DNA of 64,000 bases, taken from the NCBI GenBank assembly GCA_016200915.1, contig JACQDV010000057.1:1-64000 (forward strand), read 5' to 3'. Below, piece by piece: positions 49,111 through 57,818 of the stretch. Origin of the DNA: Sphingobacteriales bacterium. GTDB taxonomy: Bacteria; Bacteroidota; Bacteroidia; Chitinophagales; Chitinophagaceae. Position numbers and translations under genes: made by a program. The notes under the pieces were generated by a model. The model was not told the DNA's origin. It saw nothing but the letters and a program-made list of their open reading frames with translations, and made no database searches. Positions within the stretch are counted from its first letter, which is position 1, and each line of letters opens with the position of its first letter.

Positions 49111-51554
49111 TTGATACCAAAAGTGAAATTGTAGTTTTCATACCGCCATTTTCTTCCGTTTTTACCAAATACATTTTTAATATTGATAGCCGGTATCTGC
49201 CATCCGTTGTTTGCTGAAATATCAGGTCTCTTGAAACGGAAGCCAAAATCAAAACGAAGAATAAAATAATTAAAGTCCAGCCGTAAACCTGTTCCTAATC
49301 CAACCGCTAATTGCTTATACAGGTTATTTAGTTTAAATACTGTGGAATCATCAACTGCATTTATATCTTTTTTTATAGCCCATACATTTCCTGCATCCAT
49401 AAACACAGCGCCTTTAAGATTGATTACATTATTAAAGAGTGTTGTTATATTATACCTGTATTCAATATTAGCTTCAATTTGTACATCACCCACCCGGTCA
49501 TTAAAACGGCTGGTGCCCGGTTGATATTCAGGGAAAGCAGCACCGCCTAAACCCAACGAACGTATAGGCCATGCCCGCATACTATTAGGGCCACCGGCAA
49601 AATATTGTTTAAAGAATGGTAAACCAGAATCGCCCCTGATAGGTGTACCGGCGCCAACAAAGGCTCTTAATGCTAATGTTGATTTCTGAAAATTGATATA
49701 ACGTTTATACTCCACATCAGCTTTTACATATTGCCGCAGGTTTTTTAAAACGGTTTCATCTTTAAACCATTTTTTTATCTCTCCAAAGAGCACACCCGAT
49801 TCTTCCAGGTTGATCTTTAAAGTATGGGATATATTGGTTTTTTTAGAGGGTAATGAAAAAAGATAAGTAGTGCTTAATCCCATTACTAATGAGGTTTGGA
49901 ATGAGTTTCTGAGAAAAGGATTGTCTTTTATCGCATCAATGAATGCCTGTGATTCATTGTAAATATTGGTATAATCAACGTTCATTTTAACAGTACGGGA
50001 AAGATTTGTTCTTTGCTTCCAGTCATAACCGGCGCCTGCACTAAATGAAGCAAGATTGAAAAAGCCAACCCGGTTTAAAGAAGATATGTTGCCACTAACA
50101 TTACTTGATTTATAGATCATCGGCTTCTTTTTCCAGAGTACAAAGAGGTTAGCCATGGGGATGACTTTAATAAATTTTGGAAATACATAATTATTAGTAA
50201 GCCCCAATTCCCTGGAATTCTGACTCCAGTTACTTTTAGTATTGTATTCAACACCGCCACGTAAACTTAATGAAGCCCTGATGCCTTCCTTTCCAACATT
50301 TCTGTCAGTGAGAGAAACATTACCTAAAAAGCCAAGAATATTTCCATTTCCACTTGCGGCAGTACTTACATTGGTAGAGAAACTGGATTCAACATTGGCA
50401 GAAAAGCTGTATCGTTTTACAGGAGTGAGATAAAAATTAAAATTCACCCTGCCAACAGAATCCTGGTAAGTAGAATCAATATACGATTGCACATTCACCA
50501 CCTGCCAGGATCCCAGCAGGTTAATATTGTTGATGGTGCGTATATAATCATCTTCCTTATATAACTCACCCTTCTTTAAATAAATATTATTGGCTAAATA
50601 GGATGTTTTGAACTTGCAGGTATTATATACCACACGGATGTTACTGTCTTTTGAATAGTCTCTGTCAAGGAAATTAGTGTCACGCAGAAAATTATAATCG
50701 GGATATACATTGATGTTTCCTATATAATACACTTTCAGCTTGGCAGTGTCATAAACAGGTGGAGTAACACTGTCAATTTTTGGCCGCATCTTCATCAGCA
50801 CATTAATCATAGGTCTTTTATTCCTGCTGCGGGCCAGTATGATGATGCGTTCAAAATCGCTGAGATCAGGGTTCAGTAATGCTTTATTCACCGTATCAAC
50901 ATCGGCATACAGATCGCCCCGGTTGATATTGTAATAACCATTGTTGCGGTAATCCGTCAGCATACGGTTGATTTCACCAGAAACTTTTTCAACAGTAAAT
51001 GGTTTCCCTTTTTTGAGCAATGCATCGCCTAAATTATTATTGGTTATTTTTTGCAGATCAGCAGTTGGGAGTATATAATTCAGCGAGTCAATGATGGTGT
51101 TCTTTTTGGTATCCACTTTAAAAGTAGTGATAACATGATATTCACCCTGTTCAATTAATGATTTAGTGGAATCAACTTTATACTCTGCCGTAACATCGGC
51201 CCGGAAATAACCAAGGTTATTCATTAATATTTTAATATTCCGGATGGACTTCTTCATTGCAGTGGTATCAAACGCAGGAGGGTTTTTGATAACACCACGC
51301 AACACAGCCCTGTCTAATACATGTACCATCATACTGTCATCAATCTGCGCAGCGATCCTTGATTTTAATGCAGCCCGTTCTGATGCAGGAAGCGAATCTG
51401 CTTTTAGCTCAAAGTTGTTCTTATAAACAAAGGGAACATTCTTCTGGTATTTTTTTACTTTCGGCTCCATAAAAAAACAGGAAGGGAGCAGCGCTGAAAA
51501 AACTATAAGGATAGCGGGACACCGAACGATATTTATTCCTTTCTTTACAATCAT
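49098..51554 (-). CDS. TamL-type lipoprotein of the BamA/TamA (Omp85) family
   Basis: 818 residues from the ATG at 51554, which gives a lipobox (SALLPSC); the longer reading to 51599 would overlap the divergent SpoU gene. N-terminal about 400 residues hold POTRA-like repeats (YYIGNINVYPDYNF..., LYKEDDYIRTINNINLLGSWQVVNVQSYID). The C-terminal Omp85 barrel has FAGGPNSMRAWPIRSLGLGG (the L6 loop, with RAW in the position of the VRGY/F motif) and ends FTFGINYAF. Bacteroidota use a lipidated TamL in place of TamA. The normal partner tamB is not adjacent. Confidence 0.88.
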   Translation of the reverse strand: MIVKKGINIVRCPAILIVFSALLPSCFFMEPKVKKYQKNVPFVYKNNFELKADSLPASERAALKSRIAAQIDDSMMVHVLDRAVLRGVIKNPPAFDTTAMKKSIRNIKILMNNLGYFRADVTAEYKVDSTKSLIEQGEYHVITTFKVDTKKNTIIDSLNYILPTADLQKITNNNLGDALLKKGKPFTVEKVSGEINRMLTDYRNNGYYNINRGDLYADVDTVNKALLNPDLSDFERIIILARSRNKRPMINVLMKMRPKIDSVTPPVYDTAKLKVYYIGNINVYPDYNFLRDTNFLDRDYSKDSNIRVVYNTCKFKTSYLANNIYLKKGELYKEDDYIRTINNINLLGSWQVVNVQSYIDSTYQDSVGRVNFNFYLTPVKRYSFSANVESSFSTNVSTAASGNGNILGFLGNVSLTDRNVGKEGIRASLSLRGGVEYNTKSNWSQNSRELGLTNNYVFPKFIKVIPMANLFVLWKKKPMIYKSSNVSGNISSLNRVGFFNLASFSAGAGYDWKQRTNLSRTVKMNVDYTNIYNESQAFIDAIKDNPFLRNSFQTSLVMGLSTTYLFSLPSKKTNISHTLKINLEESGVLFGEIKKWFKDETVLKNLRQYVKADVEYKRYINFQKSTLALRAFVGAGTPIRGDSGLPFFKQYFAGGPNSMRAWPIRSLGLGGAAFPEYQPGTSRFNDRVGDVQIEANIEYRYNITTLFNNVINLKGAVFMDAGNVWAIKKDINAVDDSTVFKLNNLYKQLAVGLGTGLRLDFNYFILRFDFGFRFKRPDISANNGWQIPAINIKNVFGKNGRKWRYENYNFTFGINYAF

Positions 51555-51566
51555 AAATGCGTAATC

Positions 51567-52310
51567 ATGCTGGGTAAAGCGCAGGTCAAATATATTCAAA
51601 GTTTAAGCCATAAAAAATTCAGGGATGAAGAAAACCTGTTTATTGCGGAAGGCCCTAAGATAGTTGCGGAATTATTAGCGGAAAAGCCACATGCAATAAG
51701 GCATATATATGCGTTGGAAGAATGGTTGAGCAATAATAAAAATTTGGTTAAAAATATTAATGATTCTCTCATTACTCCAATCAATGAAAAGGAACTGGAA
51801 CGTATATCCCAGCTAAGCACTCCCAACCAGGTTTTATTACTGGTTGAAAAATTTAGAATTGATGATAATATTGACCTCAACAAAGAATTAGTGATAATGC
51901 TGGATGCCATACAGGATCCCGGCAATTTGGGAACTATCATCCGCATTGCTGATTGGTTTGGTGTAAAACATATCATTTGTTCGGCTGATTGTGCGGATGC
52001 ATACAACACCAAAGTAGTGCAATCAACCATGGGCAGTATTATGCGGGTGAATGTATTGTATAAAAACCTGGTTGACTATTTAAAGCTTCAAAAGAATATC
52101 CGTATTTATGCTGCGGTGCTGGAAGGAACACCCATACAAAAACTTAGTGGTGAGCATACAGGTATATTGCTTATCGGCAATGAAAGCAAAGGCATTAGTG
52201 AGGAATTACTGCAACTGGCTAATAAAAAAATTACCATTCCACGAAAAGGGGATGCTGAATCATTAAATGCGGCAGTGGCTACGGGAATTATTTTGTCGCA
52301 TCTTCTTTAG
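51567..52310 (+). CDS. SpoU-family 23S/tRNA 2'-O-ribose methyltransferase (RlmB-like)
   Basis: 247 residues. An N-terminal substrate-binding domain (about 5-95: KAQVKYIQSLSHKKFRDEENLFIAEGPKIVAELL) precedes the SPOUT knot: LDAIQDPGNLGTIIRIADWFG, LLIGNESKGISEELLQLA and ITIPRKGDAESLNAAVATGIILSHL. Longer class than the TrmH-type gene at 8188. Its TAG stop is followed at once by the 20-bp inverted repeat. Confidence 0.88.
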   Translation: MLGKAQVKYIQSLSHKKFRDEENLFIAEGPKIVAELLAEKPHAIRHIYALEEWLSNNKNLVKNINDSLITPINEKELERISQLSTPNQVLLLVEKFRIDDNIDLNKELVIMLDAIQDPGNLGTIIRIADWFGVKHIICSADCADAYNTKVVQSTMGSIMRVNVLYKNLVDYLKLQKNIRIYAAVLEGTPIQKLSGEHTGILLIGNESKGISEELLQLANKKITIPRKGDAESLNAAVATGIILSHLL

Positions 52311-52370
52311 GTCGGACGTGTACGTCAGACCGTTGATATAGCTGTCTGACGTACACGTCCGACAGCTATA
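52311..52370. repeat. Large palindrome with two alternative folds between convergent genes
   Basis: A 20-base arm at 52311-52330 (starting GTCGGACGTG) is exactly complementary to 52344-52363, with a 13-base loop. Each arm can also fold on its own: GTCGGACGT-GT-ACGTCAGAC with one mismatch and the mirror at 52344-52363. In addition GATATAGCTGTC (52335-52346) pairs with GACAGCTATATC (52361-52372). The right end supplies the TAG stop codon (52366-52368) of the minus-strand methyltransferase. Confidence 0.85.
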
Positions 52371-53112
52371 TCTTTTTCGCCACCACCATCCAATCCCAGG
52401 GATAAGGATCAGCTAACCACTTTGGTGGATTATGAAATTCAGTTGACCAGGTGTAGTTGATCTTTTCAATTCTATCCACCGTAAATCCTTCCAGCGTTAA
52501 TAATAGCTGGAGTTCTTCCTGCAAATAATGTTTGGTGGGTACATTATCAATATCTGTAACGCCCTGTTTTATATTTTTAGCCAGCGCATAGGCTTTCTCC
52601 ACACTTTCAATCCGCTCTTTATGATCATCATCCACATTCCAGCGGTGAGCAATGATGTTGGTATAGAGTTTTGATTCCAATGAAGGAACCACCAGTATCA
52701 AATGACCACCTTTGTTGATGCAAATGTTGAGCGATTGAAAAAAGTTGATCCGCTTTTTTAAGTCATGTGTTAAAATAGCATTGATGCACACGGCCACATC
52801 GCAGGGAATAACGGTGATGGTGTCAGCACTCATATCCATCCGTTCATAATCCACGTTGGGGTAAGCGGTGCACCTTTCTTTGGCTATGTCTAAGTTTTTT
52901 GCTGAAATATCTGTTGCAATTACCTGTTTGAAAGCAGTAGCCAGCAACGGAATCCACTTGCCAATAGCACAACCAAGATCAGTAACTGTTTTTTCTTTGG
53001 AAGCAATTTGTTCAATAGCGGTTACGATCTTTCCGCTTTTGTCGTTTTTAAGTACGTCAAATATTTCTTCGTTATAACTCGGGGCAATGCGTTCCCAGTA
53101 TTTCCTGTCCAT
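52366..53112 (-). CDS. Class I SAM-dependent methyltransferase
   Basis: 248 residues. SAM-binding motif I VTDLGCAIGKWIPLLATAF, post I ATDISAKNLDIAKERC, and CDVAVCINAILTHDLKKRINFFQSL as motif II. FHNPPKWLADPYPWDWMVVAKKI is the C-terminus. Substrate unknown. The last residues and stop are encoded within the dispersed palindrome. Confidence 0.82.
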   Translation of the reverse strand: MDRKYWERIAPSYNEEIFDVLKNDKSGKIVTAIEQIASKEKTVTDLGCAIGKWIPLLATAFKQVIATDISAKNLDIAKERCTAYPNVDYERMDMSADTITVIPCDVAVCINAILTHDLKKRINFFQSLNICINKGGHLILVVPSLESKLYTNIIAHRWNVDDDHKERIESVEKAYALAKNIKQGVTDIDNVPTKHYLQEELQLLLTLEGFTVDRIEKINYTWSTEFHNPPKWLADPYPWDWMVVAKKI

Positions 53113-53172
53113 GCTTTAAAGATAATTGTTTGTACAGTAACTATCTTCATTCAATAGCTGAACAGGAAACAT

Positions 53173-53205
53173 AAAAAAATCTTCCTGCTTCAGGAAGATT
53201 TTTTT
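53173..53205 (-). terminator. Perfect 15-bp terminator stem
   Basis: AAAAAAATCTTCCTG (53173-53187), loop CTT, CAGGAAGATTTTTTT (53191-53205). Gives a T tract on both strands; on the minus strand it ends the gene at 53236-53955. Confidence 0.9.
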
Positions 53206-53235
53206 AACTGAAGAAAATAATTAATGATGATAAAT

Positions 53236-53955
53236 TTATTTTGACCCGAGATCATTTCTTACAAACAGCAATTCACTCCAGCGGCTTTCTACTATTTTGG
53301 CATAATCTTCAAGGTAATGAGCCCAGGCGCCTTCACCATATACTTCATTATATCTTTCCGGTAGTGGTTTACGATAGCTATCATCTAATTCTTTTAAACC
53401 GGCCTTTAATCTTGTTACCTGGGATATTTGTGGTGCGCCTGAATAAACAGTGTGATAAACTGCTACACTTTCGTTACTGGCCTGCCATACTTTTTTCATT
53501 CTTTTTACTAATTCTCCCAATGCTGGTAACATCCCTGGTTTGGGCATCATGTGATTGATCACAATTTTATCAGCATAATCCGTCATGGCTACATTACTAA
53601 GGTCAGCATCAAATTCATTATAGCTGCTTGATCCCTGGCTGGTAATATATGGTGCTACCATTTTATTCCAGTCAGCCTGGTGTTCGGCGCCAAGGTCTCC
53701 TCTTTTATCAAACTCATCCCAGCTTAATGGCCCTTCTATTACATGAAACCCGTTAGCATCCGGCCCGCTTTGTATTTCATATACCCGCCACTTCCAGTTG
53801 CCCGTATGATATTTTTGGGCATGAGCGGCCATCCCTTTTTCAAACTCTGCTACCTTGTCTGGTTTAGGAAAAACACGAAAACTGTTGATAACATTTTTGG
53901 TTTGACTGTTACTTAATAACGGCACAAGCAACAGCAGGAAGAAAAACTTTCTCAT
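53236..53955 (-). CDS. Secreted hypothetical protein, possibly dimeric alpha/beta-barrel type
   Basis: 239 residues from the ATG at 53955. Signal peptide 1-18 (VPLLSNSQ). SFRVFPKPDKVAEFEKGMAAHAQKYH...WRVYEIQSGPDANGFHVIEGPLSWDEFDKRG reads like an antibiotic-biosynthesis-monooxygenase-type (ABM) ferredoxin-like fold, but no catalytic motif is known. A longer reading upstream to 54438 is antisense to the GNAT gene and is rejected. Confidence 0.68.
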   Translation of the reverse strand: MRKFFFLLLLVPLLSNSQTKNVINSFRVFPKPDKVAEFEKGMAAHAQKYHTGNWKWRVYEIQSGPDANGFHVIEGPLSWDEFDKRGDLGAEHQADWNKMVAPYITSQGSSSYNEFDADLSNVAMTDYADKIVINHMMPKPGMLPALGELVKRMKKVWQASNESVAVYHTVYSGAPQISQVTRLKAGLKELDDSYRKPLPERYNEVYGEGAWAHYLEDYAKIVESRWSELLFVRNDLGSK

Positions 53956-54075
53956 GTGTTTTAAATTTTTAAGAATGAAGAATGAGGTTGGGTGAGTTTT
54001 GTTTAGGGGCGAAAGAGGTAATAAGGTAGACTGATTTTTAACAAACTCAAAATATTTTTTTTGTAGTTTACAGTC

Positions 54076-54591
54076 ATGGGTGTATTTATTAAACCGGCTG
54101 CAGGCAGCGATGCAGCTATAATTGCTGATCTTAGCCGTAAAACTTTTTACGAAACATTTGCACAGTACAACACAAAGGCAAACATGGATAAGTATATGAA
54201 CGAACAGTTTACCCGTGAAATGCTGATAAAAGAAGTGGAGACCGGCAATGGTTATTTTTTTATTGCTTTTGATGAGGAAAGGCCGGTGGGTTATGTAAGG
54301 ATGCAAGATGGTGATAAGTATGCGGCGTTTGGTGATAGATCGTCTGTTGAAATTGTTCGCATCTATGCCGACAACTCTGTAATTGGAAAAGGAGTGGGCA
54401 GTGCCATGATGAAATTTTGTATAGAAGAAGCAAAGCAAATGAACCGGGAAATACTTTGGTTAGGCGTGTGGGAGAAGAACGACCGGGCCGTTGCTTTTTA
54501 TGAGAAGTGGGGTTTTAAAAAATTTGGTGCACATGATTTTTGGCTGGGATATGACCAGCAGACGGATTGGTTGATGATGCGGGAGCTATGA
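54076..54591 (+). CDS. GNAT-family N-acetyltransferase
   Basis: 171 residues. IKPAAGSDAAIIADLSRKTFYETFAQYN start, GYVRMQDGDK, VEIVRIYADNSVIGKGVGSAMMKFCIEEA (acetyl-CoA loop) and LGVWEKNDRAVAFYEKWGFKKFGAHDFWLGYDQQTDWLMMREL. The last segment is typical of the PaiA/spermidine or RimI-like subgroup, so a small-molecule amine is likely but not proven. Divergent from the ABM-like gene. Confidence 0.85.
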   Translation: MGVFIKPAAGSDAAIIADLSRKTFYETFAQYNTKANMDKYMNEQFTREMLIKEVETGNGYFFIAFDEERPVGYVRMQDGDKYAAFGDRSSVEIVRIYADNSVIGKGVGSAMMKFCIEEAKQMNREILWLGVWEKNDRAVAFYEKWGFKKFGAHDFWLGYDQQTDWLMMREL

Positions 54592-54597
54592 AGTTTT

Positions 54598-54638
54598 CCG
54601 TCATTGCGAGACTTGCGTAGCTTGTCGTGGCAATCTGC
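54598..54638. repeat. CCGTCATTGCGAG...GGCAATCTGC dispersed repeat
   Basis: CCGTCATTGCGAGACTTGCG and CGTGGCAATCTGC are the known Bacteroidota/proteobacterial GTCATTGCGAGC..GCAATCTGC repeat; it begins seven bases after the GNAT stop. The following 110 bases to the next gene show nothing. Confidence 0.7.
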
Positions 54639-54748
54639 TGAATGGAGTTGCTGCTGTTCAATGATTGTTTTTATCGGCTGGTATCTCCACCTGAATACTT
54701 AAATATGCCTGTTCTGTTTAATGAATAAATTAATCAGCAAGAAAATAA

Positions 54749-55294
54749 TTATGCCTCAATAACTAAAGAACTTTTGCGTCCTGAGCGTCTATAAATGAAC
54801 CATCCAAAAAAACAAATTGAAGCAAGGGGAAATATCCAAAGCATTTTTTTTAGAGATTTTTTATGGCTTGAAAAATCGAGTAAAATGCTATTATCAGAAA
54901 TGCGGACTATGTGATAAACCTCATTTGGATTATTTGTAGTCCATATTTCAGTCGCCGATTCGTTACTAACAAAATTTCCGAAAAAAGAACTGGAAGTATT
55001 GGTGTATAATTTTACTGAATCGCCAATATTAAGATTTTCATTCAAATGCTCGGCGTATTTTGAAGATAAGTATTCATTATTATCATCGATAAGTTTAAGA
55101 TATATAATTGTTCTTTTTTTGTCGTCCTCAATAGTGTCTATAACCGCTTTGGATTGAATAACTCCTGTATGAACTTGAAGCTTTTCAAAATCATAAAAGG
55201 CTTGCCTGAGTTCCCTGATTGATATAAAAAGAAAAGCAAATGCTCCCAGCAATATGAATGTGTTTATTGAAATTATTTTCTTTAGCAGTCTCAT
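54749..55294 (-). CDS. Two-helix membrane protein, DUF3592-like
   Basis: 181 residues. Membrane segments at about 10-28 (INTFILLGAFAFLFISI) and 150-168 (MLWIFPLASICFFGWFIY), with an extracytoplasmic beta-rich region between (HTGVIQSKAVIDTIEDDKKRTIIYLKLIDDNNEYLSSKYAEHLNENLNIGDSVKLYTN). This layout and the IGDSVKLYTN strand resemble DUF3592 proteins, which have no known role. Confidence 0.68.
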   Translation of the reverse strand: MRLLKKIISINTFILLGAFAFLFISIRELRQAFYDFEKLQVHTGVIQSKAVIDTIEDDKKRTIIYLKLIDDNNEYLSSKYAEHLNENLNIGDSVKLYTNTSSSFFGNFVSNESATEIWTTNNPNEVYHIVRISDNSILLDFSSHKKSLKKMLWIFPLASICFFGWFIYRRSGRKSSLVIEA

Positions 55295-55473
55295 CCCGAT
55301 AATAAATTAATATATGAATAAAGTGTCGTAAAAATAGCGGAAACTTCTCAGGCACTCCATTAAATTAAAATAATCTTGGTGTTTCAAATATTCCTCCCGC
55401 CACATGTCCGGTTTTCTTTCCCTGCCTCGTCATTAGTATGTAACTTAAATTGTAAAACTCAAAAACAACTCTC

Positions 55474-55818
55474 ATGGAAAAGTTTATGTTGATCTTTCAC
55501 GGCGGTATGGGTGCCGAAGGCAAACAACCTACTCCCGAAGAAATGCAGGCGGAAATGGCTAAATGGATGGCCTGGATTGACAAGCTGGCTAAAGCCGGCA
55601 CTTATGTAAGTGGCGAACCTTTACTGCCCGGTGGTAAATTAGTTAGTGGTAAGGATAAAAAAGTAATGGATGGTCCTTATACCGAAGGCAAGGAACTGGT
55701 GGGCGGATTTTTTATCATCAACGCTGTTGATTTGAATGAAGCAGTAGCCATAAGTAAAGATTGTCCTGACTTTGAATATGGAGGCAGTGTGCAGGTGAGG
55801 CAGGTGATGAAGATGTAA
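55474..55818 (+). CDS. YCII-related (DGPF-type) protein
   Basis: 114 residues. MLIFHGGMGAEGKQPTPEEMQAEMAKWMAWIDKLAKAGTYVSGEPLLPGGKLVSG..VMDGPYTEGKELVGGFFIINAVDLNEAVAISKDCP is the YCII/DGPF family; the DGPYTE motif gives it the DGPF name. Such genes sit next to ECF42 sigma factors, as here (DinB, then sigma). Function unknown; a ligand-binding or small-enzyme role is proposed in the literature on ECF42 (from memory). Confidence 0.88.
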   Translation: MEKFMLIFHGGMGAEGKQPTPEEMQAEMAKWMAWIDKLAKAGTYVSGEPLLPGGKLVSGKDKKVMDGPYTEGKELVGGFFIINAVDLNEAVAISKDCPDFEYGGSVQVRQVMKM

Positions 55819-55821
55819 TTT

Positions 55822-56015
55822 GAGAAGCCGGAAGTAGGAAGTCTGATATCGGATATTGGATGCTTGATATTTTCACGCAAAGAAATACAAGGAGCAAAGA
55901 CGCCAGGATTTTTTTTATGCGGCTTATTTTCTTTGCCTCTTGGCGTGAAATCAAACAATACATCGGACAAATTTGAAACTGATACACTATTCATACTTCC
56001 TGCTTCCGGCCTCTC
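55822..56015. repeat. Nested inverted repeats between YCII and DinB genes
   Basis: The outer arms of 21 bases (55822-55842, starting GAGAAGCCGG; 55995-56015, ending GGCCTCTC) pair with two mismatches. Inside, TTTCACGC (55871-55878) pairs with GCGTGAAA (55943-55950), flanked by CAAAG/CTTTG words. Several repeat families are stacked within one another in 194 bases. Confidence 0.75.
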
Positions 56016-56048
56016 AGTTCTGAGTTACTTAACTTTGAAGAAAAGCAA

Positions 56049-56501
56049 ATGAAGACCACTATTGAACAATTGGAAAAAATTATTGCTGACTACACACCAA
56101 TGTTGTTTCAGTTAAAGGAAGAACAGTTAACAGCTAAACCTAATCCTGCTAAATGGAGTAAGAAAGAGATCATCGGGCATTTGGTTGATTCTGCTTTAAC
56201 CAATTCACGGCGTTTTGTAGTGGCACAGTATGAAGATTCGCCACATATTGTGTATGCACAAAATACATGGGTAACAACTTCGGGTTATCAAAACTATGCT
56301 TCTGCTGATTTAATTAACTTATGGTCTTTGCTGAATAAACATATTTGTTCAATACTCGCCAATATGAATTCTGAATTGTACAGCAGAACCTGTGTTACCG
56401 GTGAACCGCATACTATTGAATGGCTGGCGGCTGATTATAATAAACATTTGCTGCATCACATGCATGTAATACTCGATCTGGAGCCTATCGCTTATCCTTA
56501 A
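56049..56501 (+). CDS. DinB-family protein
   Basis: 150 residues. LEKIIADYTPMLFQLKEEQLTAKPNPAKWSKKEIIGHLVDSALTNSRRF and WLAADYNKHLLHHMHVIL show the DinB four-helix fold with His residues of the metal site at GHLVDS and HLLHHMHVIL. A TAACTTTG -7-like box is at 56030-56037, 12 bases before the start. It stands between the YCII and sigma genes. Confidence 0.8.
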   Translation: MKTTIEQLEKIIADYTPMLFQLKEEQLTAKPNPAKWSKKEIIGHLVDSALTNSRRFVVAQYEDSPHIVYAQNTWVTTSGYQNYASADLINLWSLLNKHICSILANMNSELYSRTCVTGEPHTIEWLAADYNKHLLHHMHVILDLEPIAYP

Positions 56502-56523
56502 ATTAGCGTATAAAATTAATTGC

Positions 56524-57783
56524 TTGAGTTCCGGTTCATCTATTCATCAAACAGTTGATCATCTTTTCCGGCACGAATCGGGTAAACTCATTGCGTCTTT
56601 ACTAAAAGTATTTGGTCCGCATAATATAGAGCTGGCCGAGGATGTAGTGCAGGATACTTTATTAAAAGCCATGCATACCTGGAAGATGGGAGCTGTACCT
56701 GATAATCCTACGGCCTGGTTATTTACGGTGGCAAAAAATAAAGCTATCGATGTTATCCGTAAACAAAAGCGGCAACAGGAATTTGCCGGCAAAATTTCTC
56801 CACTCTTAAAATCAGAATATACATTATCGGCAACTGTAAATGAGATCGTTTCTGCTGATGAAATAGAAGATGATCAGTTGCGGATGATGTTTACCTGCTG
56901 CCATCCATCATTAAACACCGAAAGCCAGGTAGCGTTAATATTAAAAACACTTTGTGGTTTTAGTGTGGCAGAAATAGCCAAATCATTTATTAGTTCTGCT
57001 GATACTATCGATAAACGATTGTACAGGGCCAAACAGCAATTCAGAGAAAATAAAATTGCTTACGACATACCATCGGGAAATGAATTAGAACAACGATTAG
57101 ATAATGTATTAACAGCCATCTATCTTTTATTTAATGAAGGATATAATTCAGCTCAACATGTAACACTGGTAAGAAAAGAGTTGCAGGATGAAGCAATACG
57201 TTTAGGAGAATTGCTCTTAAAAAACAGGAACACCGCTCAACCACAGGTATATGCATTGCTGGCTTTAATGTGTGTAACCGCTGCAAGAAATGAGGCCCGG
57301 TTAGACAGTGAAGGCAATATTATATTATTACCGCAGCAGAACCGGAGCTTATGGAATAAGGAGCTGATTGCAAAAGGACTTAATTATATAGAACAATCTG
57401 CTTCCGGCGAAACCATCACCACCTATCATGTGGAAGCAATGATTGCCTGTGAATATGTAATGGCCAATAGTTACGAACAAACCAACTGGTTAGCTATATT
57501 GCGATACTATGATGTGCTCTACCGGCTAAAACCATCACCGGTAGTTGCATTAAACAGGGCTGTAATAGTAAGTGAGTTAAGTGGAGCAGTGGCTGCTATT
57601 GAGGCAGTGCAATCAATACCTGGTCTTGAATCACTAAAAAAATATTACCTGTTGCCTTCCATATTAGGCGATCTGTATAACAAAAATGGAGATACTGAAA
57701 AGGCCAATACTTATTTCAGGGAAGCGGCGGCACTGACAACAAACGAGTGTGAGAAAAAACTATTACTGGCAAAAATCAAATAA
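56524..57783 (+). CDS. ECF42-type sigma factor with C-terminal TPR-like extension
   Basis: 419 residues from a TTG start; no ATG fits upstream. Sigma region 2 at about 10-75 (LFRHESGKLIASLLKVFGPHNIELAEDVVQDTLLKAMHTWK) and region 4 at about 115-175 (DDQLRMMFTCCHPSLNTESQVALILKTLCGFSVAEIAKSF). The remaining about 240 residues are the conserved SigJ/DUF6596-like helical extension (AIYLLFNEGYN, AVIVSELSGAVAAIEAVQSIPG). This is the ECF42 class, usually coded with DGPF (YCII) proteins, which is the case here. No anti-sigma gene nearby. Confidence 0.88.
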   Translation: MSSGSSIHQTVDHLFRHESGKLIASLLKVFGPHNIELAEDVVQDTLLKAMHTWKMGAVPDNPTAWLFTVAKNKAIDVIRKQKRQQEFAGKISPLLKSEYTLSATVNEIVSADEIEDDQLRMMFTCCHPSLNTESQVALILKTLCGFSVAEIAKSFISSADTIDKRLYRAKQQFRENKIAYDIPSGNELEQRLDNVLTAIYLLFNEGYNSAQHVTLVRKELQDEAIRLGELLLKNRNTAQPQVYALLALMCVTAARNEARLDSEGNIILLPQQNRSLWNKELIAKGLNYIEQSASGETITTYHVEAMIACEYVMANSYEQTNWLAILRYYDVLYRLKPSPVVALNRAVIVSELSGAVAAIEAVQSIPGLESLKKYYLLPSILGDLYNKNGDTEKANTYFREAAALTTNECEKKLLLAKIK

Positions 57784-57814
57784 AAAAACCTCCATTGTTA
57801 AATGGAGGTTTTTT
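57783..57814. terminator. Bidirectional terminator
   Basis: AAAAAACCTCCATT and AATGGAGGTTTTTT pair perfectly around a GTTA loop immediately after the sigma gene stop; it also ends the small convergent gene at 57819. Confidence 0.92.
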
Positions 57815-57818
57815 ATTG

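Noticed and set aside
53956-54438. Upstream extension of the secreted ABM-like protein
   Set aside because: Antisense to the well supported GNAT gene; the internal ATG at 53955 gives a clear signal peptide.
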